Assembly: GCA_946481035.1 (NCBI GenBank)
Contig: CAMLNK010000172.1
Location: 1-7,593, forward strand
Direction: 5' to 3'
Source of the DNA: an uncultured Dyadobacter sp.
GTDB taxonomy: Bacteria; Bacteroidota; Bacteroidia; Cytophagales; Spirosomataceae
Length of the DNA stretch: 7,593 nt
Part shown: piece by piece, positions 1-6,138 of the stretch
How positions within the stretch are numbered: the first letter of the stretch is position 1
Layout of the letters: every line of letters starts with the position of its first letter
Notes under the pieces: model-generated
What the model saw: the letters and a program-made list of their open reading frames with translations, nothing else
Database searches by the model: none
What the model was told of the DNA's origin: nothing
Position numbers and translations under genes: made by a program

Positions 1-1674
1 CTGGCCGTGCTGGTGGCTTCTTCTTGTAAGGAAAACCTCACGGAAATCAATGAAAACCCGAACGGCGTTGACCCTAACACCGCCAATCCGAACCTGCTGA
101 TGCCGACCGTCATGACGGGCGTGGGTACCCAATACCTGAAACTGGGCTACGGCCGCATCGCGGGTGTGGTGCAGCACACGCAGGAAGATGCCTGGAAAGA
201 TGGTTTCAATGATTATAACTGGACCGAGGAAGACGACGAATGGAAAGCATGGTACGGCTTCCTCCGTAACAACGACCTGCTCTACAAGCGCTCCGTAGAA
301 CTCGGTTACACTTTCCACCAGGGCGTGGCGCTGACTATGAAGGCATTCATTTTCGGTACCATCGCCGACTTGTGGGGCGATGCGCCTTATACCAATGCAT
401 TGAAAGGCGATGCGGGTGAAATGCTGCCTGCATTCGACAGCCAGGAGGTAATCTACAAAGGCATTATCGAAGATTTGAAGCAAGCTTCTTCATTGTTCGC
501 TACCGCCGATGTTTCTACCTACGCGCCGGGTTATGATGTGTATTACAATGGCGATAAACTGAAATGGCAGAAGTTTGCCAATTCGCTGCTGCTGCGCTAT
601 TATATGAGGGTGTCTTCCAAACTGCCTGATATTGCAAAGGCGGGCATCGAGCAGATCTATACTTCGGGTATTTACCTGAAAGAAGCATCCGACGATGCGG
701 TGATGGACTACATCGGGGCGGCTTCCGGCGATTCGTGGCCTACCGCTACTGCATTCGATGTAAGCCAGTCGAACTGGCGCAGAAGAAGACCTGCCGCTAC
801 CTTGCTGAACACCATGGCAGCCAGCAACGACCCGCGTATGAAAGTATGGTTCCAGCCTGTACACGTGCGCTGGGTATCGGACGCGACCCTGAAAACCGGT
901 ATGGACGAGTTTATCCGCAAGGATGGCGTGATCCAGAATGGTGTGAAGTCCCTCACCGAGCAGGAGCTCCGTGCGGAAATCACGGCTGGTCATAAGTTTA
1001 CCCGCCATTTCAACCCGACGCTCTACAAACCGACCCGCGCCGACCTGTTCAACGGGCCGCTGAATACCAATGAATACGTAGGTATCCCGGCCGGTATGAT
1101 CGACCCGACCTACTACAACGAGAACCCGACGACCGGTCAGCAGGTACAAAACCAGCATGCATCACAGCTGAGCTATGCTTACCAGGGATCGAAAGGTGGT
1201 TTGCTGAAAGCACGTATGGCATCTGCGGCGGAGACGGCGTTCATCCTTGCCGAAGCGGCGCAAAAAGGATGGGCTGCGGGCGGTGCCGAAGCGCATTATA
1301 ACAACGGTATCAAGCAATCGCTGCAAACATGGGGCGTGGGCGATCAGTATGATACTTACGTGAAAGCAGTAGCTTACAAGGGTACATTGGCGCAAATCCT
1401 GGAACAGAAATGGATCGCAAGCTGGACCGCGTCGACCGAAGCATGGTTCGACTACCGCCGCACTGCGTTGCCTGCCCTGGTACCGGGCCTGGCGCCTGCG
1501 TCGCGTGCATTGCCGCTGCGTTTTATTTACAGCAACAACGAGCTGAACAACAACGGCGACAACACCCGCAGCGCAATCGACAAGCTCGAAGAGACCAATT
1601 TTTCCGGCCCGCGCAAGAAAAACAGCCAGTGGTCGAAGCCGTGGTTGGTGCAGGGCACCGGTAAGCCCTGGTAG
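1..1674 (+). CDS. SusD/RagB-like outer-membrane nutrient-binding lipoprotein (5' truncated by window edge)
   Basis: The reading frame is open from base 1 and ends with TAG at 1672-1674. The first codons (LAVLVASSC) are the end of a lipoprotein signal peptide, so the true start lies upstream; an internal ATG at 7 is not the start. The Cys codon at 25-27 would be the acylated mature N-terminus, although the residue at -3 is Ala rather than the usual Leu. About 30 residues further on, the NPN-rich stretch and the helical body match the SusD-like_2 branch of the SusD/RagB family. Near the C-terminus the EAWFDYRRTALPAL segment and the RFIYSNNELNNN segment are family hallmarks. Length (about 550 aa mature) is normal. 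SusD proteins sit on the cell surface as lids over a SusC TonB-dependent channel and capture oligosaccharides or peptides; the substrate cannot be read here. SusC is expected just upstream, outside the window. Confidence 0.93.
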   Translation: MAVLVASSCKENLTEINENPNGVDPNTANPNLLMPTVMTGVGTQYLKLGYGRIAGVVQHTQEDAWKDGFNDYNWTEEDDEWKAWYGFLRNNDLLYKRSVELGYTFHQGVALTMKAFIFGTIADLWGDAPYTNALKGDAGEMLPAFDSQEVIYKGIIEDLKQASSLFATADVSTYAPGYDVYYNGDKLKWQKFANSLLLRYYMRVSSKLPDIAKAGIEQIYTSGIYLKEASDDAVMDYIGAASGDSWPTATAFDVSQSNWRRRRPAATLLNTMAASNDPRMKVWFQPVHVRWVSDATLKTGMDEFIRKDGVIQNGVKSLTEQELRAEITAGHKFTRHFNPTLYKPTRADLFNGPLNTNEYVGIPAGMIDPTYYNENPTTGQQVQNQHASQLSYAYQGSKGGLLKARMASAAETAFILAEAAQKGWAAGGAEAHYNNGIKQSLQTWGVGDQYDTYVKAVAYKGTLAQILEQKWIASWTASTEAWFDYRRTALPALVPGLAPASRALPLRFIYSNNELNNNGDNTRSAIDKLEETNFSGPRKKNSQWSKPWLVQGTGKPW

Positions 1675-1834
1675 AATGAATTTTCGGGTTCAGGTTGAAA
1701 CTTTTTCATCCCATGTTTCCCGATGTTCGCCCCATGGTAAGGGTTTTTTGCCCCATACTATCGAATTAATTATGCTGAATTCACGGAGTTTGGCGTAATT
1801 GCCGGTGACAATGAATAATCCAGCACCCGTTTTT

Positions 1835-1870
1835 GAAAGCGGCCCTTTTCGGAGGGTCGCTTTCTTTTTT
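1835..1870 (+). terminator. Intrinsic (Rho-independent) terminator
   Basis: An 11-bp stem (1835-1845 with 1854-1864, one G-T wobble) encloses an 8-base loop and is followed directly by six T residues (1865-1870). GAAAGCG pairs with CGCTTTC, then CCC with GGG. It lies about 160 bases after the SusD-like stop codon and just before the arsR control region, so it ends the SusD transcription unit and insulates arsR. There is no matching A-run on the upstream side, so it should work only for rightward transcription. Bases 1675-1834 between stop and hairpin contain no gene I can support. Confidence 0.85.
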
Positions 1871-1899
1871 GTGAATTTTTTAATCGTAATATTGCGATT
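1868..1899 (+). promoter_or_regulatory. Probable ArsR operator/promoter upstream of arsR
   Basis: An imperfect palindrome, AATCGTAATATTGCGATT at 1882-1899, pairs at 8 of 9 positions and is centred about 35 bases upstream of the arsR ATG. Its left half is part of a 14-mer, TTAATCGTAATATT (1880-1893), repeated exactly at 2276-2289 in front of the next gene. A TTTG at 1868-1871 could be a Bacteroidota -33 element, overlapping the terminator T-run. A matching TAnnTTTG -7 element is not convincing; TATGTTCG at 1914-1921 is one mismatch away but lies nearly on the start codon. ArsR/SmtB repressors bind such AT-rich inverted repeats and leave them on metalloid binding, so autoregulation is the likely role (inference). 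Confidence 0.6.
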
Positions 1900-1925
1900 G
1901 GATAATTTTTTATTATGTTCGCATT

Positions 1926-2255
1926 ATGGGAGTTACAAAAGCCGAAATATTCACGGGTCAGCAGAACCGCATCGCAGATTTGGCAAAAGCGTTTGCGCAT
2001 CCCGCACGGGTTGCAATTTTGCAGCTGCTGATTGCCCGGAAGGCATGCGTCTGTGGTGACCTGGTCGGTGAACTCGAACTGGCGCAGGCGACGGTTTCGC
2101 AGCACCTGAAGGAATTGAAACGGATTGGTATCATCCAGGGAGAAATTAACCCGCCGCGTGTTTGCTACTGTATCAATCCGGTGGTTTGGGAAGAAGCCCG
2201 GCAAGCTTTCGGTTCGTTACTGGAATCGTTTCAAGCAGCGACCTGCTGTAACTAG
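1926..2255 (+). CDS. arsR: ArsR/SmtB-family metalloid-responsive transcriptional repressor
   Basis: This 109-aa protein has the size and plan of ArsR repressors: a dimeric winged helix-turn-helix, with the family AHPARVAILQLL segment (24-35) and the recognition helix region LAQATVSQHLKEL (52-64). The metal-sensing motif CVCGDL at 41-46 supplies Cys41 and Cys43 at the start of the DNA-binding unit, the position used for As(III)/Sb(III) in E. coli ArsR. Further cysteines at 80, 82, 107 and 108 could be extra ligands. In the absence of metalloid it should bind the palindromes before itself and before the DUF6428 gene; arsenite releases it. The ATG at 1926 gives the family-typical N-terminus (MGVTKAEIFT). 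There is no Shine-Dalgarno sequence, and the candidate -7 region is so close that a very short leader is possible. It heads the ars cluster. Confidence 0.93.
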   Translation: MGVTKAEIFTGQQNRIADLAKAFAHPARVAILQLLIARKACVCGDLVGELELAQATVSQHLKELKRIGIIQGEINPPRVCYCINPVVWEEARQAFGSLLESFQAATCCN

Positions 2256-2265
2256 CGGGTATTTT

Positions 2266-2296
2266 TTTGAGTAAATTAATCGTAATATTACATTAT
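2266..2296 (+). promoter_or_regulatory. Second ArsR operator-like site and possible promoter, before the DUF6428 gene
   Basis: The 45-base gap between arsR and the next gene carries an exact second copy of TTAATCGTAATATT (2276-2289). Its core GTAATATTAC (2282-2291) is a perfect 10-bp palindrome. Upstream is a T-run ending in TTTG (2266-2269), as at the arsR site. Nineteen bases after that TTG lies TACATTAT (2289-2296), a weak match to the Bacteroidota -7 consensus TAnnTTTG at the right spacing. This suggests a second ArsR-controlled promoter, so arsR and the downstream effector genes may be repressed separately. The centre of the palindrome is only about 14 bases from the ATG at 2301, so a bound repressor would cover the start of transcription. 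Confidence 0.55.
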
Positions 2297-2300
2297 AACA

Positions 2301-2870
2301 ATGAAAACTATGGCCAACCAATCGAATCCCATGACCTGGCAGGCGTTTAAAAGTACGCTGGAAGAAAATTCTGACCTGCATCTGCAATTTGAATACGAGG
2401 CAGGTAAATTTGTAGACCGGTCGTTTCACATTACAGAAATCAAGCAGGCGCCCATTGTCTCGGTGGATTGTGGCGGTTTAATGAATAGCTGGACGGAAGT
2501 GATCGTGCAGCTGTGGGAGCCGCCGGTAAAAGAAGCTGAGCGCCCGATGCTCGTAAGCAAAGCACTTAAAATTGTAAACCTGGTCGAAAAATCGCTACCG
2601 CTTAACCCAAATGCCGTGGTAAAAATCGAGTTTGGCAACTCAAAATTCGACACGCGCCAAATGTATCCCGGCGAATTTGTGGCCGAAGGCGATAGCTTTA
2701 CAATTTACTTGGTTCCGGACTTTACACAATGTAAAGCACAAACGCGCGGGCAGGCATGCGGAACAACTTCGGCCGCTACATCATGTTGCGGTCCGGTACC
2801 TGACAAAGAAGAACGGGAACTTGTCACGGTCGAAGGCGCTGTATGTACCCCGGGATCTGGTTGTTGTTGA
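2301..2870 (+). CDS. DUF6428-family protein with cysteine-rich C-terminal tail, ars-operon associated
   Basis: The 189-aa product has no signal peptide or membrane segment and should be cytosolic. I recognise it as the DUF6428-type protein that often follows arsR in Bacteroidota ars clusters; its function is unknown. The conserved body includes HITEIK (43-48), SVDCGG (54-59) and SWTEVIVQLWE (63-73), followed by a second half with an EFGNSKFDT stretch (110-118). The last 46 residues carry seven of the eight cysteines: 144, 153, 162-163, 182 and the terminal pair 188-189, ending GSGCC. Such a tail is suited to binding As(III) or another thiophilic metal (inference). ATG at 2301 and ATG at 2310 are both possible; the first is used here. 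It is preceded by its own operator-like site and is followed 13 bases later by arsC. Confidence 0.82.
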   Translation: MKTMANQSNPMTWQAFKSTLEENSDLHLQFEYEAGKFVDRSFHITEIKQAPIVSVDCGGLMNSWTEVIVQLWEPPVKEAERPMLVSKALKIVNLVEKSLPLNPNAVVKIEFGNSKFDTRQMYPGEFVAEGDSFTIYLVPDFTQCKAQTRGQACGTTSAATSCCGPVPDKEERELVTVEGAVCTPGSGCC

Positions 2871-2883
2871 TTGTTAATTAATT

Positions 2884-3303
2884 ATGAATATGAAGCGAAT
2901 TCTGGTATTATGCACGGGCAATTCCGCCCGCAGCCAATTGGCGCAAGGGTATTTGCAGTATTTTGCGGGCGACCGTGCCGAGGTGTACAGCGCCGGTGTA
3001 GACCCGAAAGGCGTAAATCCCGTCGCGATTCAGGTAATGGCCGAAGATGGCCTTGATATCTCACATCATACCTCAAATCATGCAGACGAGTATACCGGCA
3101 TTGCTTTCGACTATGTGATCACCGTTTGCGACAATGCCCGTGAGCAATGCCCTTATTTTCCGTCTGCCGGTGAACTGATTCACCATAGCTTTTCCGATCC
3201 AGGCCATACGCCAGGTGAAGACTTGGTAACGTCCTTCCGTAGGGTGCGGGATGAAATCAAAGCGTACAGCCGCGAATTTGTTAATCAAAAACTACCTGTT
3301 TAA
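2884..3303 (+). CDS. arsC: Arsenate reductase, thioredoxin-coupled (low-molecular-weight phosphatase fold)
   Basis: This 139-aa enzyme reduces As(V) to As(III) in the cytosol. The phosphatase P-loop CTGNSARS gives Cys10 and Arg16 (CX5R). Cys82 and Cys89 are the two resolving cysteines, and Asp105 in the SDPG segment is the general acid. These positions are the same as in the staphylococcal plasmid pI258 ArsC, where the disulfide is passed from Cys10 to Cys82 to Cys89 and then removed by thioredoxin; this separates it from an ordinary protein tyrosine phosphatase, which lacks the Cys82/Cys89 pair. The start at 2884 puts the nucleophile at the canonical position 10; ATG at 2890 would also be in frame. 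Its TAA overlaps the next ATG by one base (TAATG), indicating translational coupling with the acetyltransferase. Confidence 0.94.
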   Translation: MNMKRILVLCTGNSARSQLAQGYLQYFAGDRAEVYSAGVDPKGVNPVAIQVMAEDGLDISHHTSNHADEYTGIAFDYVITVCDNAREQCPYFPSAGELIHHSFSDPGHTPGEDLVTSFRRVRDEIKAYSREFVNQKLPV

Positions 3304-3800
3304 TGGCTTTCATCATTCGTTCCCTTACTGCATCAGATTGGCCACAGGTGAAACAAATTTACCAGTTAGGCATTGATACCGGTGACGCGACATACGAGAC
3401 GCAAGCTCCGGAAATCGATGCGCTGGCAGTAAAGTTTCTTGCCGAGCCCCGACTTGTGGCGGAAGAAAACGGCCGTGTAGTCGGGTGGGCATTGCTGTCA
3501 GCCGTTTCAAGCCGGTGCGTGTATGGCGGTGTTGCTGAAACCAGCATTTACATTCATCCCGAATTTCATGGGCGCGGTGTCGGTCGCGCCCTCTTGTCAG
3601 ACTTGGTGCCGCTCAGCGAAAAACTTGGTTTTTGGACATTACAAGCGCAAATATTCCCTGAAAACAAAGCGAGCATTGCGCTGCACGAACGATGTGGGTT
3701 CCGAAAGGTAGGCTACCGTGAAAAGCTGGGGAAATGTAATGGAATCTGGCGGGATGTTGTCCTCCTGGAACGGCGCAGCTCGGTTACAGGAAATGATTAA
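3303..3800 (+). CDS. GNAT-family N-acetyltransferase, phosphinothricin/arsinothricin type (ArsN1-like)
   Basis: The 165-aa protein is a single GNAT domain. The acetyl-CoA-binding motif A is visible in IYIHPEFHGRGVGRALL (82-98), with the R-G-V-G-R-A pyrophosphate loop at 91-96. The later NKASIALHERCGF segment (121-133) and the WALLSAVSSRCVYGGVAE region (62-79) are typical of the PAT/Bar subgroup, which acetylates the amino group of phosphinothricin, methionine sulfoximine or, in ars operons, the arsenical antibiotic arsinothricin (ArsN1). The one-base overlap with arsC supports the arsenic role by context. Motifs show the fold and cofactor; the substrate is inferred. Other amino-acid or antibiotic acetylation remains possible. 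Length is normal for the family, and no signal peptide is present, so it acts in the cytosol. Confidence 0.88.
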   Translation: MAFIIRSLTASDWPQVKQIYQLGIDTGDATYETQAPEIDALAVKFLAEPRLVAEENGRVVGWALLSAVSSRCVYGGVAETSIYIHPEFHGRGVGRALLSDLVPLSEKLGFWTLQAQIFPENKASIALHERCGFRKVGYREKLGKCNGIWRDVVLLERRSSVTGND

Positions 3801-3831
3801 CTTCAAAAATTGCCGGTCATAAATCCGTTAC

Positions 3832-4734
3832 ATGTTCCCCATTGCCTTTCACCCCGTTTTCAAATACCCCGTTCCGGAAGGCCATCGTTTTCCGATGGAC
3901 AAATATGAATTGCTTCCCTTGCAGCTCCTGCGCGAAGGCATCGCCGAAGAAACCGATTTTTTCAGTCCCGAACCCATCGATATGCCGCCTGTGTATGCCG
4001 CACACGACCGTGCATATGCGGACCGCTTTGTGGCAGGCATGCTCACCCGCCAGGAAATGCGCCGCATTGGTTTCGAACAGACGCCCCTGCTCGTCGAGCG
4101 GGAACTCCGCATTGCCCGCGGAACCGTGGACGGCGCGCTCAAAGCATTCCAAACCGGAATTGCATTTAATATTGCAGGCGGTACGCACCACGCCTCCCGC
4201 GACGCGGGCGAAGGTTTTTGCATGATCAACGACCAGGCGGTTGCCGCGCAATACCTCGTAGATCAGAAAAAAGCCCGGCAAGTGCTGATCATCGACCTCG
4301 ACGTGCACCAGGGCAACGGTACCGCAGATATTTTTGCCAGTGAACCCCGCGTATTCACCTTCTCGATGCACGCGAAAAACAACTACCCCTTCCGCAAAAA
4401 GAAGAGCGACCTCGACGTTGAACTGCCCGATCGCGCCGATGACAGCACCTACCTAACCCTCCTCAGCAACACGTTACCGGGCCTCATCGAACGCGTCAAG
4501 CCCGACTTCATCTTTTACCAGGCGGGCGTCGATATCCTCGCCACCGACAAGCTCGGCAGGCTTTCCTGTACCATCGGCGGTTGCCGCCAGCGCGACGAAA
4601 TAGTCCTCCAAACCGCGCACAAGCACGGTATCCCCGCTCAATGCAGCATGGGCGGCGGCTATTCGCCACAGATCAAAACGATCATCGAAGCGCATGCGAA
4701 TACTTACAGGGTGGCGAAGCAGCTATTTTTTTAA
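3832..4734 (+). CDS. Histone deacetylase superfamily protein (AcuC/acetylpolyamine amidohydrolase-like)
   Basis: The 300-aa protein is a complete arginase/deacetylase-fold zinc hydrolase that removes acyl groups from amines. Visible catalytic parts are the tandem histidines in GGTHHA (His119-His120), the zinc ligands Asp157 and His159 in DLDVHQGNGT, the third ligand Asp234 in YQAGVDIL, and the transition-state tyrosine Tyr277 in GGGY. All are intact, so it should be active. Length fits the compact bacterial form, without the extra C-terminal region of eukaryotic enzymes. Natural substrates of bacterial members range from acetyl-CoA synthetase to acetylpolyamines and cannot be told here. It starts 31 bases after the acetyltransferase stop with no terminator between them, so read-through from the ars unit is plausible. 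No signal peptide is seen. Confidence 0.92.
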   Translation: MFPIAFHPVFKYPVPEGHRFPMDKYELLPLQLLREGIAEETDFFSPEPIDMPPVYAAHDRAYADRFVAGMLTRQEMRRIGFEQTPLLVERELRIARGTVDGALKAFQTGIAFNIAGGTHHASRDAGEGFCMINDQAVAAQYLVDQKKARQVLIIDLDVHQGNGTADIFASEPRVFTFSMHAKNNYPFRKKKSDLDVELPDRADDSTYLTLLSNTLPGLIERVKPDFIFYQAGVDILATDKLGRLSCTIGGCRQRDEIVLQTAHKHGIPAQCSMGGGYSPQIKTIIEAHANTYRVAKQLFF

Positions 4735-4769
4735 TCATGGAAAGCAGGCGGGAGGTTGCAAAATTATTT

Positions 4770-4790
4770 ATATGTAATTTAATTGCATAT
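4770..4790 (+). promoter_or_regulatory. Inverted repeat in the gap before the erythromycin-esterase-like gene
   Basis: Two arms, ATATGTAATT (4770-4779) and AATTGCATAT (4781-4790), pair at 9 of 10 positions around a single central T. The centre is about 31 bases before the ATG at 4811, in a very AT-rich gap of 76 bases. The position suits an operator for a dimeric regulator of the downstream gene. A TTG at 4756-4758 could be a -33 element, but I see no good TAnnTTTG. The site resembles the ars operators only in being AT-rich, so I do not assign it to ArsR. Confidence 0.35.
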
Positions 4791-4810
4791 TGTAATCAAA
4801 CCCCGATGCT

Positions 4811-6073
4811 ATGTGGCGGTCCTCCTGTTTTACTCTATACTTTTTATCGCTGAGTCTTTTCTCGGTCACAGTAGACGTAAATGGCCAGTCAGACATTTTG
4901 GTCAATCGTTTGAAAAGTCAGGTGATAGCACTCGACTCGATCGATCTCGCGGGCGAAAGTAATGTGCGTGCGATGCGCAAGGCCTTGGATAGCGACTTTC
5001 AGGTGTTGGGGATAGGGGAGCAGTCGCATGGCACTTCGGAGTTTTTTACTGCGAGGCTGCTGGTGATTAAAGCGCTCGCCGACGATCCCACATTCACTAA
5101 AATAGGGCTTGAAGCACCTATGGCCGAGGTGGAGAAGTTGAATGACTATTTCCGCGAGGGCCAGGGTGATTTGAAGGAGATCCTTCGGTCGTTCAGGTTG
5201 TATGGGTATGAATGCGCGGAATTTGTGGACTTGGTGGAAAACGTCGGCCGGCTGGCGAAGGTGAGGGGCAAGGCCATCCGGTTTTTTGGTTTCGACATGC
5301 AAAGCCCGTTTCAGTCACTAAAAAATCTGAGGGACTCAGGTGTGGCCGGCGATGTTGCGGATTCGTTGAAGACGTTGCTGCAAAGCTATGAGCAGTTGAG
5401 CAACGAGATTTACGGGCATATGTTTAGCGAGGCGGACTTTGCTGAACTAAAAGCATCGAGCGATCGGGTCCTCGGGAAGCTGGAAGCGGCTGTGCGGACG
5501 AATGCGTCGCTCCAAAAAAACGTGAACAACTACCGGCAGTTCCTGATGCTCAACGATCCGGTGCACGCCTATGAGCAGGATATTCAATCAATTATCAGGG
5601 ACTCGCTAATGGCGGAAAACGTGCTGGCGGAAATAGAACCGGGCGCTAAGATGATCATCCTGGCGCATAATGCCCATTTGCAACGTACCACAAATATTTT
5701 TTCGAAAAGTGTCGGCACATTTTTGTCATGGAAACTGGGCGCGGCCTATCAATGCGTGGCGCAGACGACGTCTTATGGTTTTTATACGACTTTTACTCCC
5801 GAGGCGGGCCGTATTACTGATAAGAACAAAGTGTTTGCCGGCGACGGCAGCACTTGGGAGTACCATTTTTCCCAGTCGGATCAACCGGTATTCCTTTTCA
5901 AAACGGCTGTTTTAAAGCCCAAAGTGCAAGGCGCTCACTTGCCCGGGCGGTATAGGCAGCTGGTTTATGGCCTGTCCGATAAACAATTTTTTGACGGCAA
6001 CATCCTCGATGATTTCGACTATGTTCTCCACATAAGGCAGACGTCGGGGAACCATAGTTTCTACCTTAGATAA
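4811..6073 (+). CDS. Erythromycin esterase family protein, probably exported
   Basis: The 420-aa protein begins with a plausible Sec signal peptide: a short charged start, a hydrophobic core at about residues 7-20, then VNGQS near 23-27; there is no lipobox. The mature part matches the erythromycin esterase (EreA/EreB) fold. The GEQSHGT motif (69-75) supplies Glu70 and His73; Arg82 and Glu101 follow at the same spacing as the Ere active-site Arg55 and Glu74 relative to His46. The family signatures RDSLMAEN (263-270) and LAHNAHL (284-290) are also intact. Ere enzymes open the macrolide lactone ring, but most members of this broad family, including many exported Bacteroidota ones, have unknown substrates and have not been shown to confer resistance. 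A substantial gap separates it from the deacetylase gene, so it probably has its own promoter. Confidence 0.9.
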   Translation: MWRSSCFTLYFLSLSLFSVTVDVNGQSDILVNRLKSQVIALDSIDLAGESNVRAMRKALDSDFQVLGIGEQSHGTSEFFTARLLVIKALADDPTFTKIGLEAPMAEVEKLNDYFREGQGDLKEILRSFRLYGYECAEFVDLVENVGRLAKVRGKAIRFFGFDMQSPFQSLKNLRDSGVAGDVADSLKTLLQSYEQLSNEIYGHMFSEADFAELKASSDRVLGKLEAAVRTNASLQKNVNNYRQFLMLNDPVHAYEQDIQSIIRDSLMAENVLAEIEPGAKMIILAHNAHLQRTTNIFSKSVGTFLSWKLGAAYQCVAQTTSYGFYTTFTPEAGRITDKNKVFAGDGSTWEYHFSQSDQPVFLFKTAVLKPKVQGAHLPGRYRQLVYGLSDKQFFDGNILDDFDYVLHIRQTSGNHSFYLR

Positions 6074-6091
6074 CTAAATAATCACCGCTGG

Positions 6092-6126
6092 TTTTAGTTT
6101 TGTATATTAATTGTACAAAACTAAGA
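6092..6126. terminator. Perfect-arm stem-loop downstream of the esterase gene, probable terminator
   Basis: TTAGTTTTGTA (6094-6104) and TACAAAACTAA (6114-6124) are exact 11-bp inverted repeats around a 9-base loop, extendable by a wobble and an A-T pair. It begins about 20 bases after the esterase stop codon, the expected place for a 3' end. The stem is AT-rich and no clean T-run follows, so it is not a textbook intrinsic terminator. Each arm also contains TAGTTTTG, a full match to the TAnnTTTG promoter -7 consensus, once per strand, so a regulatory or mobile-element role is an alternative. Confidence 0.45.
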
Positions 6127-6138
6127 TACTAAGCACAG

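Noticed and set aside
490..1158. 222-codon minus-strand open frame inside the SusD-like gene
   Set aside because: It is antisense to a clearly conserved protein, its translation is rich in Arg, Val and His with no family features, and it has no promoter or neighbours. It is a by-product of GC-rich codon use on the + strand.
1799..2059. 86-codon + strand frame starting before the terminator
   Set aside because: It crosses the terminator and operator and overlaps arsR in another frame; the translation has no recognisable features.
1770..2204. 144-codon minus-strand open frame across the terminator and arsR
   Set aside because: It runs through the terminator hairpin, the operator and most of arsR in antisense, so it is not a credible gene.
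2884..3303. Reading the arsC product as an ordinary low-molecular-weight protein tyrosine phosphatase
   Set aside because: Cys82 and Cys89 are present at the positions used by thioredoxin-coupled arsenate reductases, and the gene lies in an ars cluster.
3817..4371. 184-codon minus-strand open frame opposite the deacetylase gene
   Set aside because: The + strand frame carries every catalytic motif of the deacetylase family; the antisense translation shows none of any family I know.
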